Part shown: piece by piece, positions 16,211-25,965 of the stretch
How the letters are laid out: every line of letters starts with the position of its first letter
Position numbering within the stretch: the stretch's first letter is position 1
Source of the DNA: Nocardiopsis listeri NBRC 13360
GTDB lineage: Bacteria; Actinomycetota; Actinomycetes; Streptosporangiales; Streptosporangiaceae
Assembly: GCF_001570765.1 (NCBI RefSeq)
Contig: NZ_BCSH01000033.1
Coordinates: 1-64,000 of the forward strand
Length of the DNA: 64,000 bases
Reading direction: 5' to 3'
The notes under the pieces: generated by a model
Told to the model about the DNA's origin: nothing
Seen by the model: the letters and a program-made list of their open reading frames with translations, nothing else
Database searches by the model: none
Translations under genes and position numbers: made by a program

Positions 16211-18364
16211 TCAGCCGCCGGTGGTGGCCAGGGTGAGCGGCAGGACCTCCGGGGCACCGGCGCGGCGCAGCAGGGCGGCGCCGACGGTCAGGCTCCAGCC
16301 GGTGTCGACCACGTCGTCCACCAGGAGAAGCGGGCCCGGGGTGCTCGCCTGGAGTTCGGTCACACGTTCCTGGAGTTCCGGGTCGGCGACCAGTGACGAG
16401 TAGACCTGTCCCAGACGCATGGCGCTGTTGTGCCGGCGTGGGCCCGGGCCGTCCTGTGTTCGGTAGGACAGTGATCCCAGGGGGACCAGTCTGCCGAGCG
16501 CGGACAGGCGGGCGGCCAGGTCCGCCACCAGGGTCGGGCGGGTCAGGGAGGGCATCGCGACCACACCGACGGGCCGGTTCCGCCAACCCCAGGTGGCCAG
16601 GACCCGGACCACGCCTTGGAGCATCCGTTCGTCCACTGGTGCGTCGGGAGCGTCCTCGGCCAGGACACGGCGCAGTTCGTTGCCCCAGCCGATGTCGGTG
16701 ATCCGGCCGAGCGCGCGGCCCTCACCGGCCCGCAGGTTCTCGGGGATCTTTCCGGACAGGTCCACCCCCAGCGCGGACATGCCGGTAGGCCACTGGCGGC
16801 GTGGCGCCACGGGTGTGCCCGGGCGGTCCAGGTGGTCTGCGGCGGCCTTGCGGCGACCGGAGTCCACCTCGGTCGGCCAGTACTGCCCGGTGCACACGTC
16901 GCAGCGGCCGCAGGCGGTGGCCTCGGGGTCGTCGAGCTGATGGCGGAGGAACTCCATCCGGCAGGTGTCGGTGGCGATGTAGTCGAGCATGGCGCGCTGT
17001 TCGCGCTCTCGGGCGGCGCTCACCTGGGCGTAGCGTTCGGTGTCGTAGGCCCACGGCCGACCGGTGCCGACCCAGCCGCCGCGCACCCGCCGCACCGCGC
17101 CGTCCACGTCCAGCACCTTGAGCATCTGCTCCAATCGGGTGCGGCGCAGGTCGACCCGGGTCTCCAGGTGGGCGACAGACAGGGGCTTGTCGGCCTCGGC
17201 GAGCACGGAGAGGGTCTCGCGGACGGTGTTCTCCGGGGGGAAGGACAGTCCGGCGAAGTACTCCCAGATCTGGACGTCCTCGCGGCCCGGCAGCAGCACC
17301 ACCTCGGCGCGGTCCACGCCACGGCCGGCACGACCGACCTGCTGGTAGTAGGAGATGGGCGACTGCGGGGCGCCCAGGTGCACCACGAACCCGAGATCGG
17401 GCTTGTCGAAGCCCATGCCCAGGGCGCTGGTGGCGACCAGTGCCTTCACCCGGTTCTCCAAAAGGGCGTCCTCGGCGGCACGACGTTCATCGGGGTCGGT
17501 GCGTCCGGTGTAGGCCAGCACCTCCAGGCCCTGTTCGGTGAGGAAGCGGGCGGTCTCCTCGGCGGCGCTGACGGTGAGGGTGTAGACGATGCCCGAACCC
17601 GGGATGGTGGGCAGGTGTTCGGCCAGCCAGCTGAGCCTGGCGGTGGGGTCGGGCAGCTCGGCCACGCCCAGGCGCAGGCTCTCGCGTTCCAGGGGACCGC
17701 GCAGTACCAGGGTGTCGGCCCGATCCGCACCGGCCTGGAGTTGTTCGGCCACGTCGTGGGTGACCCGTTCGTTGGCGGTGGCGGTGGTGGCCAGCACCGG
17801 CACTCCGTCGGGCAGGTCGTGCAGCAGGGAGCGGATGCGGCGGTAGTCGGGGCGGAAGTCGTGTCCCCAGTCGGAGACGCAGTGCGCCTCGTCGATGACG
17901 ACCAGGCCGGCCCCCGCGGCAAGTTCGGGCAACACCCGGTCGCGGAACTCGGGGTTGTTGAGCCGCTCCGGACTGACCAGGAGAACGTCGACCCGCCCCT
18001 GGGCGACCTCGGCGTAGGTCTGCTCCCACGCGGTGGTGTTGGTGCTGTTGATGGTGTGGGCGCGGATCCCGGCGCGTTCGGCGGCGGCGATCTGGTTGCG
18101 CATCAGCGCCAGCAGCGGGGAGACGATGACGGTCGGCCCGGCGCCCTCGGCCCGGCGCAGGGCGGTGGCCACGAAGTACACCGCGGACTTGCCCCATCCG
18201 GTGCGCTGCACCACCAGGGCACGGCGGTGTTCGGCGACCAGGGCGTGGATGGCGGTCCACTGGTCCTCGCGCAGTCGCGCGGAGTCGCCCGCCAGGGCGC
18301 GCAGGTGTTCCTCGGCGCGTTCGCGCAGGGCGGTGGTGTCGGTGAGGTCCGTGGGAGTGGCCAT
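16211..18364 (-). CDS. recQ: RecQ-family DNA helicase fused to a phosphoribosyltransferase-like domain
   Basis: A 717-residue protein. The helicase core (about 30-370) has motif I QRTGWGKSAVYF, the DEAH box VVIDEAHCVSDWGHDFRPDY and motif VI YYQQVGRAGRGVDRAEV. A four-cysteine zinc subdomain follows (CRMEFL, CGRCDVC). RecQ enzymes are ATP-dependent 3'-5' helicases of recombination and fork repair. In place of an HRDC domain, the C-terminal 200 residues end in a type I phosphoribosyltransferase signature, LLLVDDVVDTGWSLTVGAAL. ATG at 18364 with AAAGAGGG upstream. Longer starts add non-family residues. It is divergent from the GH81 gene. Confidence 0.92.
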   Translation of the reverse strand: MATPTDLTDTTALRERAEEHLRALAGDSARLREDQWTAIHALVAEHRRALVVQRTGWGKSAVYFVATALRRAEGAGPTVIVSPLLALMRNQIAAAERAGIRAHTINSTNTTAWEQTYAEVAQGRVDVLLVSPERLNNPEFRDRVLPELAAGAGLVVIDEAHCVSDWGHDFRPDYRRIRSLLHDLPDGVPVLATTATANERVTHDVAEQLQAGADRADTLVLRGPLERESLRLGVAELPDPTARLSWLAEHLPTIPGSGIVYTLTVSAAEETARFLTEQGLEVLAYTGRTDPDERRAAEDALLENRVKALVATSALGMGFDKPDLGFVVHLGAPQSPISYYQQVGRAGRGVDRAEVVLLPGREDVQIWEYFAGLSFPPENTVRETLSVLAEADKPLSVAHLETRVDLRRTRLEQMLKVLDVDGAVRRVRGGWVGTGRPWAYDTERYAQVSAAREREQRAMLDYIATDTCRMEFLRHQLDDPEATACGRCDVCTGQYWPTEVDSGRRKAAADHLDRPGTPVAPRRQWPTGMSALGVDLSGKIPENLRAGEGRALGRITDIGWGNELRRVLAEDAPDAPVDERMLQGVVRVLATWGWRNRPVGVVAMPSLTRPTLVADLAARLSALGRLVPLGSLSYRTQDGPGPRRHNSAMRLGQVYSSLVADPELQERVTELQASTPGPLLLVDDVVDTGWSLTVGAALLRRAGAPEVLPLTLATTGG

Positions 18365-18454
18365 GCCCTCTTTGGTACCAGAGCCGGAGGGGCCCCGAGC
18401 GGTCGTCCACAGGTCCGGCACGGGGAGCCATATCACAGGACCCCGATAACAGTA

Positions 18455-18467
18455 AGGAAACTTTCCA
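18455..18467. promoter_or_regulatory. GGAAACTTTCC palindrome, XlnR-like operator candidate
   Basis: An 11-bp palindrome GGAAA-C-TTTCC at 18456-18466 in the recQ/GH81 intergenic region. It resembles the CGAAA-N-TTTCG element known in streptomycete xylanase promoters, differing at the outermost bases. It may add a second sugar-responsive control to the glucanase gene. Confidence 0.4.
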
Positions 18468-18536
18468 GTCTGCCGGCATTGCGCTTCGGCCAAGCAGTCC
18501 GAACACTGTCCGTCAGGACTCATGTCCACCCCGCTG

Positions 18537-18550
18537 TGGGAGCGCTCCCG
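18537..18550. promoter_or_regulatory. CelR/CebR-type LacI-family operator
   Basis: TGGGAGCGCTCCCG, matching 13 of 14 bases of the cellulose/cellobiose-responsive operator TGGGAGCGCTCCCA described for CebR of Streptomyces and CelR of Thermobifida. It lies 41 bases upstream of the GH81 start codon, where bound repressor would block initiation. Confidence 0.8.
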
Positions 18551-18590
18551 CTACCTTCGCGCCCCACCAGAAGTACGAAAGGCACACGAG

Positions 18591-20909
18591 ATGGCACACC
18601 CCCGCCGCCCCGCTCACGGGCGCCCACGCGGCCGCAGGCTCGGCCTGCTCGCCGCCGCCTCGGCGCTCGTGGTCGGCGCTTCAGCCCTCGCGGTGACCGA
18701 TGCCGTGACCGGCGGCATCATCCCCGTCTCCGCCGAGGCCGCCGAGGTCCCCGTCGGCTCCGGTGGTTACACCGACACCATCCCCGAGGGTTACTCGGGC
18801 CCCTCCGACCTGGACGGCAACCCGGTCTCCCCCAAGGTCACCGATGACTTCGAGGGGCCCGCGCCCACCAACGAGTGGTGGTCCTCACTCATCTTCCAGC
18901 GCTACGCGGACAGCCCCCACGGCGAGAACCTCTTCGCCCACCCGCTGAGCTTCCTGCCGCACTCCGGCGGCCTGGAGATGGGCTACCCCGACTCCCACCA
19001 GCTCGTGGGCGACGACCTCAAGTACGAGTACACCGCGGTCTCCGACCTCAGCCTCGGTGTGGCCGGCCTGGACTCCCCCGACACCCGCACCGCCGACCAC
19101 GGCGACTGGACCGTGACCGCGCACTGGGAAGGCGGCGGCTCCACCCTGCGCGTCACCCTCGGCCAGGGCCTGCCCTTCGCCTACGCCGAGACCTCCGGCG
19201 GTGCCGCGGAGGTGACCTTCGAGGGCACCCCCGACGTCTGGCACGAGGACGGATCCACCGTCGGCGCGACCGTCAACGGCCGCCACTACGCCCTGTTCTC
19301 CCCCTCCGACGCCCCCTGGACCCTCTCGGGCGACACCCTCACCGCCGACACCGGGGACGACGGGTACTACTCCGTGGCCGTCCTTCCCGAACCCGAGGAC
19401 CTGGACGCCTTCGCCCCCTACGCTCACTCCGTCGTCACCGACTCACTCGTCGAGTACGACTACGACGAGGCCGCCGCCACCCTCACCAGCACCTACAGCC
19501 TGGCGACCGAGGCGCGCGAGGGCGAGGAGACCGGCACCCTCATGGCGCTCTACCCGCACCAGTGGGCGAACGTCACCGGCGACCTCACCGACCTGACCTA
19601 CGCCTCGCCCCGCGGTGAGATGCGTGTGTCGGAGGGGTCGTCCTTCACCACCGAGCTCACCACCCAGGGCATCATGCCCAGCCTGCCCACGGTGGACGGC
19701 GCCGACCACGACCGCATGGCCACCCTCATCGACGAGGTCCTGGCGGAGGAGGAACTCTTCCCCGAACCCGGCGACACCTACTGGGACGGCAAGGCCATGG
19801 GACGACTCGCCCAGCTCGTGCCCATCGCCGACTCCATCGGCGACACCGAGGCCCGCGACGAACTCCTCGGCCTGGTCAAGGAACGGCTGGAGGACTGGCT
19901 GACCGTCGGCGGCACCCGCCAGTTCCACCACGACGCCGAATGGGGCGCCATGCTCGGCTACCCCGACAGCTTCGGAGCCGCCACCGAACTCAACGACCAC
20001 GACTTCCACTACGGATACTTCGTCTCGGCGGCCGCCACGGTCGCCCGCTACGACTCCGACTGGGCGTCCGAGGACGCCTGGGGCGGCATGATCCGTCTCC
20101 TCATCCGCGACGTGGCCTCCACCGACACCGACGACGAGATGTTTCCACGTCTGCGGTCCTTCTCCCCCTACGCCGGACACGGTTGGGCCTCCGGTCACGC
20201 AGGATTCGCCGCCGGCAACAACCAGGAGTCCTCCTCCGAGGGCATGCACTTCGCCGCGGCCACCGCCCACTTCGGTGCGCTGACCGGCGACGAGGAACTC
20301 CGCGACCTGGGCGTGTACCTGCACACCACCCAGGCCTCCACCATCGCCCGCTACTGGCAGGACCAGGGCGGTGAGACCTTCCCCGAGGACTATCCCGAGG
20401 ACGTCGTCGGCATGGTCTGGGGAGACGGCGGCGACTACCGCATCTGGTGGGACGGCGGCCACGAGGAGCACTACGGCATCAACTACCTGCCCATCACCGC
20501 CGGTTCCCTGTACCTGGGTCACGACCCCGAGCACGCCGGGGCGATCTACGAGTCGCTCGTCGACAAGCTCGGCGGCGAACCCGAGATCTGGCGCGACATC
20601 CACTGGGCGCACCGGGCCCTGTCCGACGGGGACGACGCCCTGCGCATGTTCGAGGAGCAGTGGCAGACCTACGAGCCCGAGGAGGGCGGTTCCAAGCCGC
20701 ACACCTACCAGTGGGTGTCCACCCTCGCCGAGTTCGGCACCGTGGACGTCTCCGTGACCGCCGACACCGCGCACTACGCGGTCTTCGACGACTCCGGAAC
20801 CCGTACCTACACGGCCTTCAACCCGACCTCCGAGACCCTCACCGTCGGCTTCTCCGACGGGACCACCCTGGAGGTCCCCGCCGGCGAGACCGCCGTGACC
20901 AGCGGTTAG
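18591..20909 (+). CDS. Secreted GH81 endo-beta-1,3-glucanase
   Basis: A 772-residue glycoside hydrolase family 81 enzyme. It has a long twin-arginine-like or Sec signal (RRPAHGRPRGRRLGLLAAAS, then hydrophobic ALVVGASALAV) and then the mature domain with TNEWWSSLIFQRY near its start. The catalytic region shows LNDHDFHYGYFVSAAATVAR (acid region) and GWASGHAGFAAGNNQESSSE, whose two glutamates match the GH81 active site. It cleaves laminarin and other beta-1,3-glucans such as fungal walls. ATG at 18591 with GAAAGG upstream. The CelR/CebR-type operator directly upstream suggests induction with cellulolytic genes. No carbohydrate-binding module is fused; a small C-terminal beta domain ends the protein. 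Confidence 0.93.
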   Translation: MAHPRRPAHGRPRGRRLGLLAAASALVVGASALAVTDAVTGGIIPVSAEAAEVPVGSGGYTDTIPEGYSGPSDLDGNPVSPKVTDDFEGPAPTNEWWSSLIFQRYADSPHGENLFAHPLSFLPHSGGLEMGYPDSHQLVGDDLKYEYTAVSDLSLGVAGLDSPDTRTADHGDWTVTAHWEGGGSTLRVTLGQGLPFAYAETSGGAAEVTFEGTPDVWHEDGSTVGATVNGRHYALFSPSDAPWTLSGDTLTADTGDDGYYSVAVLPEPEDLDAFAPYAHSVVTDSLVEYDYDEAAATLTSTYSLATEAREGEETGTLMALYPHQWANVTGDLTDLTYASPRGEMRVSEGSSFTTELTTQGIMPSLPTVDGADHDRMATLIDEVLAEEELFPEPGDTYWDGKAMGRLAQLVPIADSIGDTEARDELLGLVKERLEDWLTVGGTRQFHHDAEWGAMLGYPDSFGAATELNDHDFHYGYFVSAAATVARYDSDWASEDAWGGMIRLLIRDVASTDTDDEMFPRLRSFSPYAGHGWASGHAGFAAGNNQESSSEGMHFAAATAHFGALTGDEELRDLGVYLHTTQASTIARYWQDQGGETFPEDYPEDVVGMVWGDGGDYRIWWDGGHEEHYGINYLPITAGSLYLGHDPEHAGAIYESLVDKLGGEPEIWRDIHWAHRALSDGDDALRMFEEQWQTYEPEEGGSKPHTYQWVSTLAEFGTVDVSVTADTAHYAVFDDSGTRTYTAFNPTSETLTVGFSDGTTLEVPAGETAVTSG

Positions 20910-20927
20910 GGGCCGCCACGCAGCGTT

Positions 20928-20972
20928 GAGGGTTTTCCGTCCCCGGCACGATGCCGGGGACGGAAAACCCTC
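20928..20972 (+). terminator. Terminator after GH81 gene
   Basis: Perfect 21-bp inverted repeat with three-base loop (arms 20928-20948 and 20952-20972), 18 bases after the stop codon; each arm carries a TTTT/AAAA block, so it may act on both strands. Confidence 0.88.
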
Positions 20973-21070
20973 TCCGGGCCGGCGCGAAACCCCGTTGCAG
21001 CGCGACTCACACACGCCCGACCACGCTCCCGTGTACGTTTCAGTCACCGGGGCAGGCCAGAATTACGGAC

Positions 21071-23560
21071 ATGGCCCGTACTACTTCCCGTCCCCCCGAG
21101 GATCTCGCCGAGAAGATCATCGACATCGACGTCTCCGAGGAGATGCGCGGCAGCTTCCTGGAATACGCGTACTCGGTGATCTACCAACGCGCCCTACCGG
21201 ACGCACGCGATGGCATGAAGCCGGTTCAACGGCGCATCCTCTACCAAATGAACGAGATGGGTCTGCGGCCCGACCGCGGACACGTCAAGTGCGCCCGCGT
21301 GGTCGGGGAGGTGATGGGCCGACTCCACCCCCATGGCGACTCCGCCATCTACGACGCCCTGGTGCGGCTCAGTCAGTCCTTCGCCATGCGCGTGCCCCTG
21401 GTCGACGGCCACGGCAACTTCGGTTCCCTGGGCGGCGACGACGCCCCGGCCGCCATGCGTTACACCGAGGCGCGCCTGGACCACCCCGCCGAACTGCTGG
21501 TGTCCTCCATCGACGAGGACGTCGTCGACTTCAAACCGAACTACGACGGCCAGGAGACCGAGCCCGAGGTCCTTCCCGCGGCCTTCCCCAACCTCCTGGT
21601 CAACGGCACCAGCGGCATCGCCGTCGGTATGGCCACCAACATGGCCCCGCACAACCTCGGCGAGGTCGTCGCGGCCGCCCGCCACCTCATCGCCAACCCC
21701 GACGCGGACCTGGACGAGCTCATGGAGTTCGTCCCCGGTCCCGACCTGCCCACCGGCGGCACCATCGTCGGTCTCGACGGCGTCCGCGACGCCTACCGCA
21801 AGGGCCGCGGCACCTTCAAGACGCGGGCGACCGTGTCCATCGAGAAGGTCTCGGCCCGCCGCACCGGCCTGGTCATCACCGAACTGCCCTACAGCGTCGG
21901 CCCCGAGAAGGTCATCGCTCGCATCAAGGAACTGGTGCAGTCCAAGAAGCTCCAGGGCATCTCGGACCTGAAGGACCTCACCGACCGCAACCAGGGCCTG
22001 CGTCTGGTCATCGAGCTCAAGAACGGTTTCAACCCCGAGGCCGTCCTGGAGGAGCTGTACCGGCTCACGCCGATGGAGGAGTCCTTCGGCATCAACAACG
22101 TGGCGCTGGTCGAGGGCCAGCCGCAGACCCTGGGCCTGCGCGAACTGCTTCAGGTCTACGTCGACCACCGTCTCGAAGTGGTGCGTCGGCGCAGCGAGTT
22201 CCGCCGCAAGAAGCGCCAGGAGCGCCTGCACCTGGTCGACGGCCTGGTCGTCGCCCTGCTCGACATCGACCGGGTGATCGGGCTCATCCGCGAGGCCGAC
22301 GACACCGCGTCCGCCCGTGAGGCCCTCATGGGCGCCTACGAGCTGTCCGAGGTCCAGGCCCGCTACATCCTCGACACCCCGCTGCGTCGTCTGACCCGCT
22401 TCGACCGGCTGGAGCTGGAGACCGAGCGGGAGAAGCTGAACAAGGAGATCGGCGAGCTCACCGCGATCCTGGAGTCGGACAACAAGCTCCGCCGCCTGGT
22501 GTCCAAGGAGCTCAACGAGGTCTCCAAGAAGTTCGGCACCCCCCGACGCACCCAGTTGCGCGAGAGCGACGGCGCCACCCGCTCCGCCGTGATCCCGTTG
22601 GAGATGGCCGACCAGCCCTGCCACGTACTGTTCGGAGTGGACGGCCGGATCGTCCGCACCAAGGGCGCCACGCTGCCCCGCCCGTACGATGGGCTGCGCG
22701 TGGCGCACGACACGGTCCATGTGTCGATCCCCACGTCCTCGCGTTCGGACGTCGGCCTGGTCACCAGTCTGGGCCGAATGATCCGGGTCCCGGTCGTGGA
22801 ACTGCCGGAGTTGCCGGCCCCGGTCGAGGGTGAGGAGGACCCGCCCCCGCCGCTGACGCACGGGCTCGACGTGGGCGAGTTCGTCGAACTCGACGGGGAC
22901 GAGACCGTGGTGAGCGTGGTGTCGATGCGCGTCGACGGACCCGGGTTCGTCGTGGGCACCCTGGGCGGTGTGGTCAAGCGGGTCGCCCCCGACTACCCGC
23001 CCAACAAGGACGACTTCGAGATCATCACGCTCAAGGACGACGACCGGATCGTCGGAGCCACCCAGCTGTCCACGGGCGAGGAGGATCTCGCCTTCGTCAC
23101 CTCTGAGGCACAGCTCCTGCGCTTCTCCGCCTCGACGGCGCGTCCCCAGGGGCGCCCCGCCAGTGGGGTGTCCGGTGTCAGGCTGGCCGAGGACGCCCGC
23201 GTATTGTGGTTCGGTGCGGTGCCGAGCCCCGAGGACTCGGTCGTGGTGACCGTGTCCGGTAGCGGTAACGCCCTCGCGGGTACACAGGCCGGATCGGCCA
23301 AGGTCACCCCGTTCGAGTCCTACCCGGCCAAGGGACGGGCCACCGGAGGCGTACGCTGCCACCGCTACCTCAAGGGAGAGGACACCCTGCTCTTCGCGTG
23401 GGTGGGACGTTCACCGGCCAGGGCTTCGCGTGCCGACGGCAAGCCGGTTCGACTGCCCGACCTCACCGAACGGCGGGACGGTTCCGGTGAAGCGCTTCCA
23501 CGCGCCATCACCACCGTGGGCAGCGGACAGACCGACTCCGGTATCTCAGCACCCGAGTAG
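21071..23560 (+). CDS. parC: DNA topoisomerase IV subunit A (GyrA/ParC family)
   Basis: An 829-residue type IIA topoisomerase cleavage subunit. The N-terminal winged-helix/tower domain shows [36 protein letters not shown] and the catalytic Tyr131 in [15 protein letters not shown]. Coiled-coil residues 370-500 and a degenerate beta-pinwheel C-terminal domain follow; the canonical GyrA box is not visible, favouring topoisomerase IV over gyrase. It decatenates replicated chromosomes with the ParE-type subunit encoded at 25966-28071 on the other strand. ATG at 21071 matches the family start. Terminators flank it on both sides. Confidence 0.92.
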   Translation: MARTTSRPPEDLAEKIIDIDVSEEMRGSFLEYAYSVIYQRALPDARDGMKPVQRRILYQMNEMGLRPDRGHVKCARVVGEVMGRLHPHGDSAIYDALVRLSQSFAMRVPLVDGHGNFGSLGGDDAPAAMRYTEARLDHPAELLVSSIDEDVVDFKPNYDGQETEPEVLPAAFPNLLVNGTSGIAVGMATNMAPHNLGEVVAAARHLIANPDADLDELMEFVPGPDLPTGGTIVGLDGVRDAYRKGRGTFKTRATVSIEKVSARRTGLVITELPYSVGPEKVIARIKELVQSKKLQGISDLKDLTDRNQGLRLVIELKNGFNPEAVLEELYRLTPMEESFGINNVALVEGQPQTLGLRELLQVYVDHRLEVVRRRSEFRRKKRQERLHLVDGLVVALLDIDRVIGLIREADDTASAREALMGAYELSEVQARYILDTPLRRLTRFDRLELETEREKLNKEIGELTAILESDNKLRRLVSKELNEVSKKFGTPRRTQLRESDGATRSAVIPLEMADQPCHVLFGVDGRIVRTKGATLPRPYDGLRVAHDTVHVSIPTSSRSDVGLVTSLGRMIRVPVVELPELPAPVEGEEDPPPPLTHGLDVGEFVELDGDETVVSVVSMRVDGPGFVVGTLGGVVKRVAPDYPPNKDDFEIITLKDDDRIVGATQLSTGEEDLAFVTSEAQLLRFSASTARPQGRPASGVSGVRLAEDARVLWFGAVPSPEDSVVVTVSGSGNALAGTQAGSAKVTPFESYPAKGRATGGVRCHRYLKGEDTLLFAWVGRSPARASRADGKPVRLPDLTERRDGSGEALPRAITTVGSGQTDSGISAPE

Positions 23561-23580
23561 GACGCCTGAGGTCCCGCGGG

Positions 23581-23621
23581 TGCGGGCCGTACACGGAATT
23601 CGACTCCGTGTACGGCCCGCA
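23581..23621 (+). terminator. Terminator after topoisomerase IV subunit A
   Basis: Perfect 17-bp inverted repeat (23581-23597 and 23605-23621) with a seven-base loop, 20 bases after the stop codon and 35 bases before the carbonic anhydrase start. Confidence 0.85.
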
Positions 23622-23655
23622 CTCCTGTGACCATGCACTTAGGGAGAAAGAACGC

Positions 23656-24183
23656 ATGAGCGTGAACGAGGACACCACTCCCCCGGGGCCCTTCGACGAC
23701 GTGTTCGGCGCCAATGCCGCCTACGCCGAGAACTATTCGCTGGCCGGTCTGAAGCCGCTGGCCGCACGTGGCCTGGCCCTGGTCACCTGTATGGACTCAC
23801 GTATCGAACCACTGGAGATGTTGGGTCTGGAGCCCGGCGACGCCAAGATCCTGCGCAACGCGGGCGCTCGGGTCACCGATGACACCCTGCGCACCCTGGT
23901 CCTGGCCGTGTACCTGCTGGGGGTGGACCGCGTGCTGATCCTGCCGCACACCCGCTGCAAGATGGCCTCCGTGACCGGCGACCAGATGGTCCACGACCAC
24001 ATCATGGACGAGTACGGGGTGGACACCCGCAGTCTGGAGTTCCACACCGACAACGACCAGTTGGGCACTCTGCGGCACGACCTGGAGCGGATCCGGCATC
24101 ACCCGCTGCTGCCCGAAGGGTTGCCGGTGACGGGCGCGATCTACGACGTGGACACGGGCAGGGTCTCCCCCACCGGCCTTTGA
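23656..24183 (+). CDS. Beta-class carbonic anhydrase
   Basis: A 175-residue beta-carbonic anhydrase, cytoplasmic, interconverting CO2 and bicarbonate. Zinc ligands are Cys45 (in LVTCMDSRIEP, with the Asp47-Arg49 dyad), His98 and Cys101 (in LPHTRCKM). The conserved RNAGARVTDDTLRTL block lies between. The usual HTDCGM is here HTRCKM, an unusual pair of basic residues by the active site. The short length and lack of an N-terminal extension resemble the mycobacterial Rv1284-like group. ATG at 23656 with AGGGAGAAAG upstream. Confidence 0.92.
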   Translation: MSVNEDTTPPGPFDDVFGANAAYAENYSLAGLKPLAARGLALVTCMDSRIEPLEMLGLEPGDAKILRNAGARVTDDTLRTLVLAVYLLGVDRVLILPHTRCKMASVTGDQMVHDHIMDEYGVDTRSLEFHTDNDQLGTLRHDLERIRHHPLLPEGLPVTGAIYDVDTGRVSPTGL

Positions 24184-24339
24184 TGTGTCGGGGCCGCCGA
24201 GACCGGGGATCACTCCAGTGGGCGCGGGACCTCGGCCGCCTCCCGGCACCGGGCCCCGCCCGCCCGTCCACCCCGGCGGGAATGCGGTCCCTTCCGCGAA
24301 CCGTTGTGCCCTGTCCGGTGTGGCGTCGAGAGGAGCACC

Positions 24340-24666
24340 GTGGCAGAGAGCACCTACGACACCTTCAACCAGGCCCGCATCTTCCTGGACCTGGGCGATC
24401 CCATCTACGCCGCCCGCATCCTGGAACCCGTGGTGGAGAACGAACCCGGCAGCCTCTCCCTCCTGGAGTTGCTGGGTCGCGCCTACTTCTACTCCGCGCA
24501 GCTCAACAGAGCGGAGGCGACCTTTCGCAAGCTCATCGAGCTGGATCCCGTGGACAACTGGGCCCACATCGCGCTGGCTCGCACCCTGGAACGGCAGAAC
24601 CGTCATGAGGAGGCGGCCACCTACAGGCGGATGTACGCGGTGATGTCCGGGGGGTCCCTGGACTGA
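24340..24666 (+). CDS. Small tetratricopeptide-repeat protein
   Basis: A 108-residue protein made almost wholly of TPR-like helix pairs: NQARIFLDLGDPIYAARILE, then LLELLGRAYFYSAQLNRAEA, then HIALARTLERQNRHEEAATY. Such proteins act as protein-interaction scaffolds; the partner is unknown. The GTG at 24340 has GAGAGGAGC directly upstream; residues upstream of it are non-coding in character. It follows the carbonic anhydrase gene by 156 bases and ends at its own hairpin. Confidence 0.85.
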   Translation: MAESTYDTFNQARIFLDLGDPIYAARILEPVVENEPGSLSLLELLGRAYFYSAQLNRAEATFRKLIELDPVDNWAHIALARTLERQNRHEEAATYRRMYAVMSGGSLD

Positions 24667-24680
24667 TCGGAGCGCTCGCG

Positions 24681-24706
24681 GGGCCGGACCCGTCCTCGTC
24701 CGGCCC
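24681..24706 (+). terminator. Terminator after TPR gene
   Basis: Nine-bp GC hairpin GGGCCGGAC/GTCCGGCCC with an eight-base loop, followed by TTCGTCGT, 15 bases after the TPR stop codon. Confidence 0.7.
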
Positions 24707-24745
24707 TTCGTCGTGGCGGTCACCGGTCGGGGCTAGGCTGCGGAC

Positions 24746-25885
24746 ATGGCTCCCGAACGACCCGAACAGACCCCGGACGACGTCCCATGGGTCGATCGAT
24801 GTTCCGACAGCGTCCGTTCCTGGGCGGACGAGGCGGTGCGCAAGGTGATCGCCGACGACACCCGTTCGGCCGACACCCACCTGCACGTGTTCCCACTGCC
24901 CTCGGAGTGGGGCATCGACCTGTACCTGAAGGACGAGTCGGTGCACCCCACCGGCAGTCTGAAGCACCGGCTGGCACGATCGCTGTTCCTGTACGGCCTG
25001 GCCAACGGGTGGATCACCGAGGGCACCACGATCGTGGAGGCCAGCTCCGGGTCGACCGCGGTCTCGGAGGCCTACTTCGCGCAGCTGCTGGGCCTGGACT
25101 TCGTGACGGTGGTTCCGCGCAAGACCAGCCCGGAGAAGATCGCGCTCATCGAGCGCTACGGGGGTCGCTGCCACTTCGTGGACGATCCGCCGGCGATGTA
25201 CACCGAAGCGGAACGGCTTGTCGCCGAGAGCGGCGGCCACTACATGGACCAGTTCACCTACGCCGAGCGCGCCACGGACTGGCGGGGCAACAACAACATC
25301 GCCGTGTCGATCTTCGAACAGCTGGCGATGGAGCGTCATCCCCACCCGGACTGGATCGTGGTGGGCGCGGGCACCGGCGGCACCTCGGCGACCATCGGTC
25401 GCTACGTTCGCTACCGGCGGCTGCCCACCCGGCTGGCGGTGGTGGACCCGGAGAACTCGGCGTTCTTCCCCGGTTGGGTGACCGGGGCCGACGACTACGC
25501 CACCGGCATGCCGTCGCGAATCGAGGGCATCGGGCGGCCCCGCATGGAGCCCAGCTTCGTCCCGTCGGTGATCGACCTGATGATGCCGGTGCCCGACGCC
25601 GCGAGCATCGCCGCGATGCGCCACCTCAACGACCTCACGGGACGTAGCGCCGGCGGCTCCACCGGCACCAACCTGTGGGGCGTGTGGCACCTGATCGCCA
25701 GGATGCGTCGCGAGGGGCGCAAGGGCAGCGTGGTCACGCTGATCTGCGACGGTGGCGAACGCTACCAGCACAGCTACTACAACGACGATTGGGTGTCGGA
25801 GAGGGGTCTGGACCCCACCCCGTACCGGGCGGCCATCGACCGGTTCCTCGCCGAGGGCGTGTGGGAGCCGCCCAAGGCGCCCTGA
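24746..25885 (+). CDS. cds1: PLP-dependent L-cysteine desulfhydrase Cds1-like
   Basis: A 379-residue fold-type II PLP enzyme of the cysteine-synthase superfamily, closest in layout to mycobacterial Cds1, which degrades cysteine to pyruvate, ammonia and H2S. The PLP lysine is Lys73 in [13 protein letters not shown]; the substrate loop is [20 protein letters not shown]; the phosphate-binding glycines are [14 protein letters not shown]. The C-terminal [13 protein letters not shown] segment matches the Cds1 group rather than CysK. ATG at 24746. It stands convergent with topoisomerase IV subunit B. Other cysteine-synthase-like activities cannot be excluded. Confidence 0.85.
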   Translation: MAPERPEQTPDDVPWVDRCSDSVRSWADEAVRKVIADDTRSADTHLHVFPLPSEWGIDLYLKDESVHPTGSLKHRLARSLFLYGLANGWITEGTTIVEASSGSTAVSEAYFAQLLGLDFVTVVPRKTSPEKIALIERYGGRCHFVDDPPAMYTEAERLVAESGGHYMDQFTYAERATDWRGNNNIAVSIFEQLAMERHPHPDWIVVGAGTGGTSATIGRYVRYRRLPTRLAVVDPENSAFFPGWVTGADDYATGMPSRIEGIGRPRMEPSFVPSVIDLMMPVPDAASIAAMRHLNDLTGRSAGGSTGTNLWGVWHLIARMRREGRKGSVVTLICDGGERYQHSYYNDDWVSERGLDPTPYRAAIDRFLAEGVWEPPKAP

Positions 25886-25902
25886 GCCGGTGGTCGAACG
25901 CC

Positions 25903-25948
25903 ACGGGGCCCGCGCCGGAGGTCCTCTTCCCCACGGCACGGGCCCCGT
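25903..25948. terminator. Possible bidirectional terminator between cds1 and parE
   Basis: Ten-bp arms ACGGGGCCCG (25903-25912) and CGGGCCCCGT (25939-25948) with a 26-base loop, in the 80-bp convergent intergenic region. The loop is long, so function is less certain. Confidence 0.45.
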
Positions 25949-25965
25949 TCACGTTCACGGGCCCG

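Noticed and set aside
16616-18847. A 743-codon plus-strand frame opposite RecQ, running into the GH81 gene
   Set aside because: Antisense to clear helicase motifs and ends inside the GH81 signal region; it has no recognisable domain.
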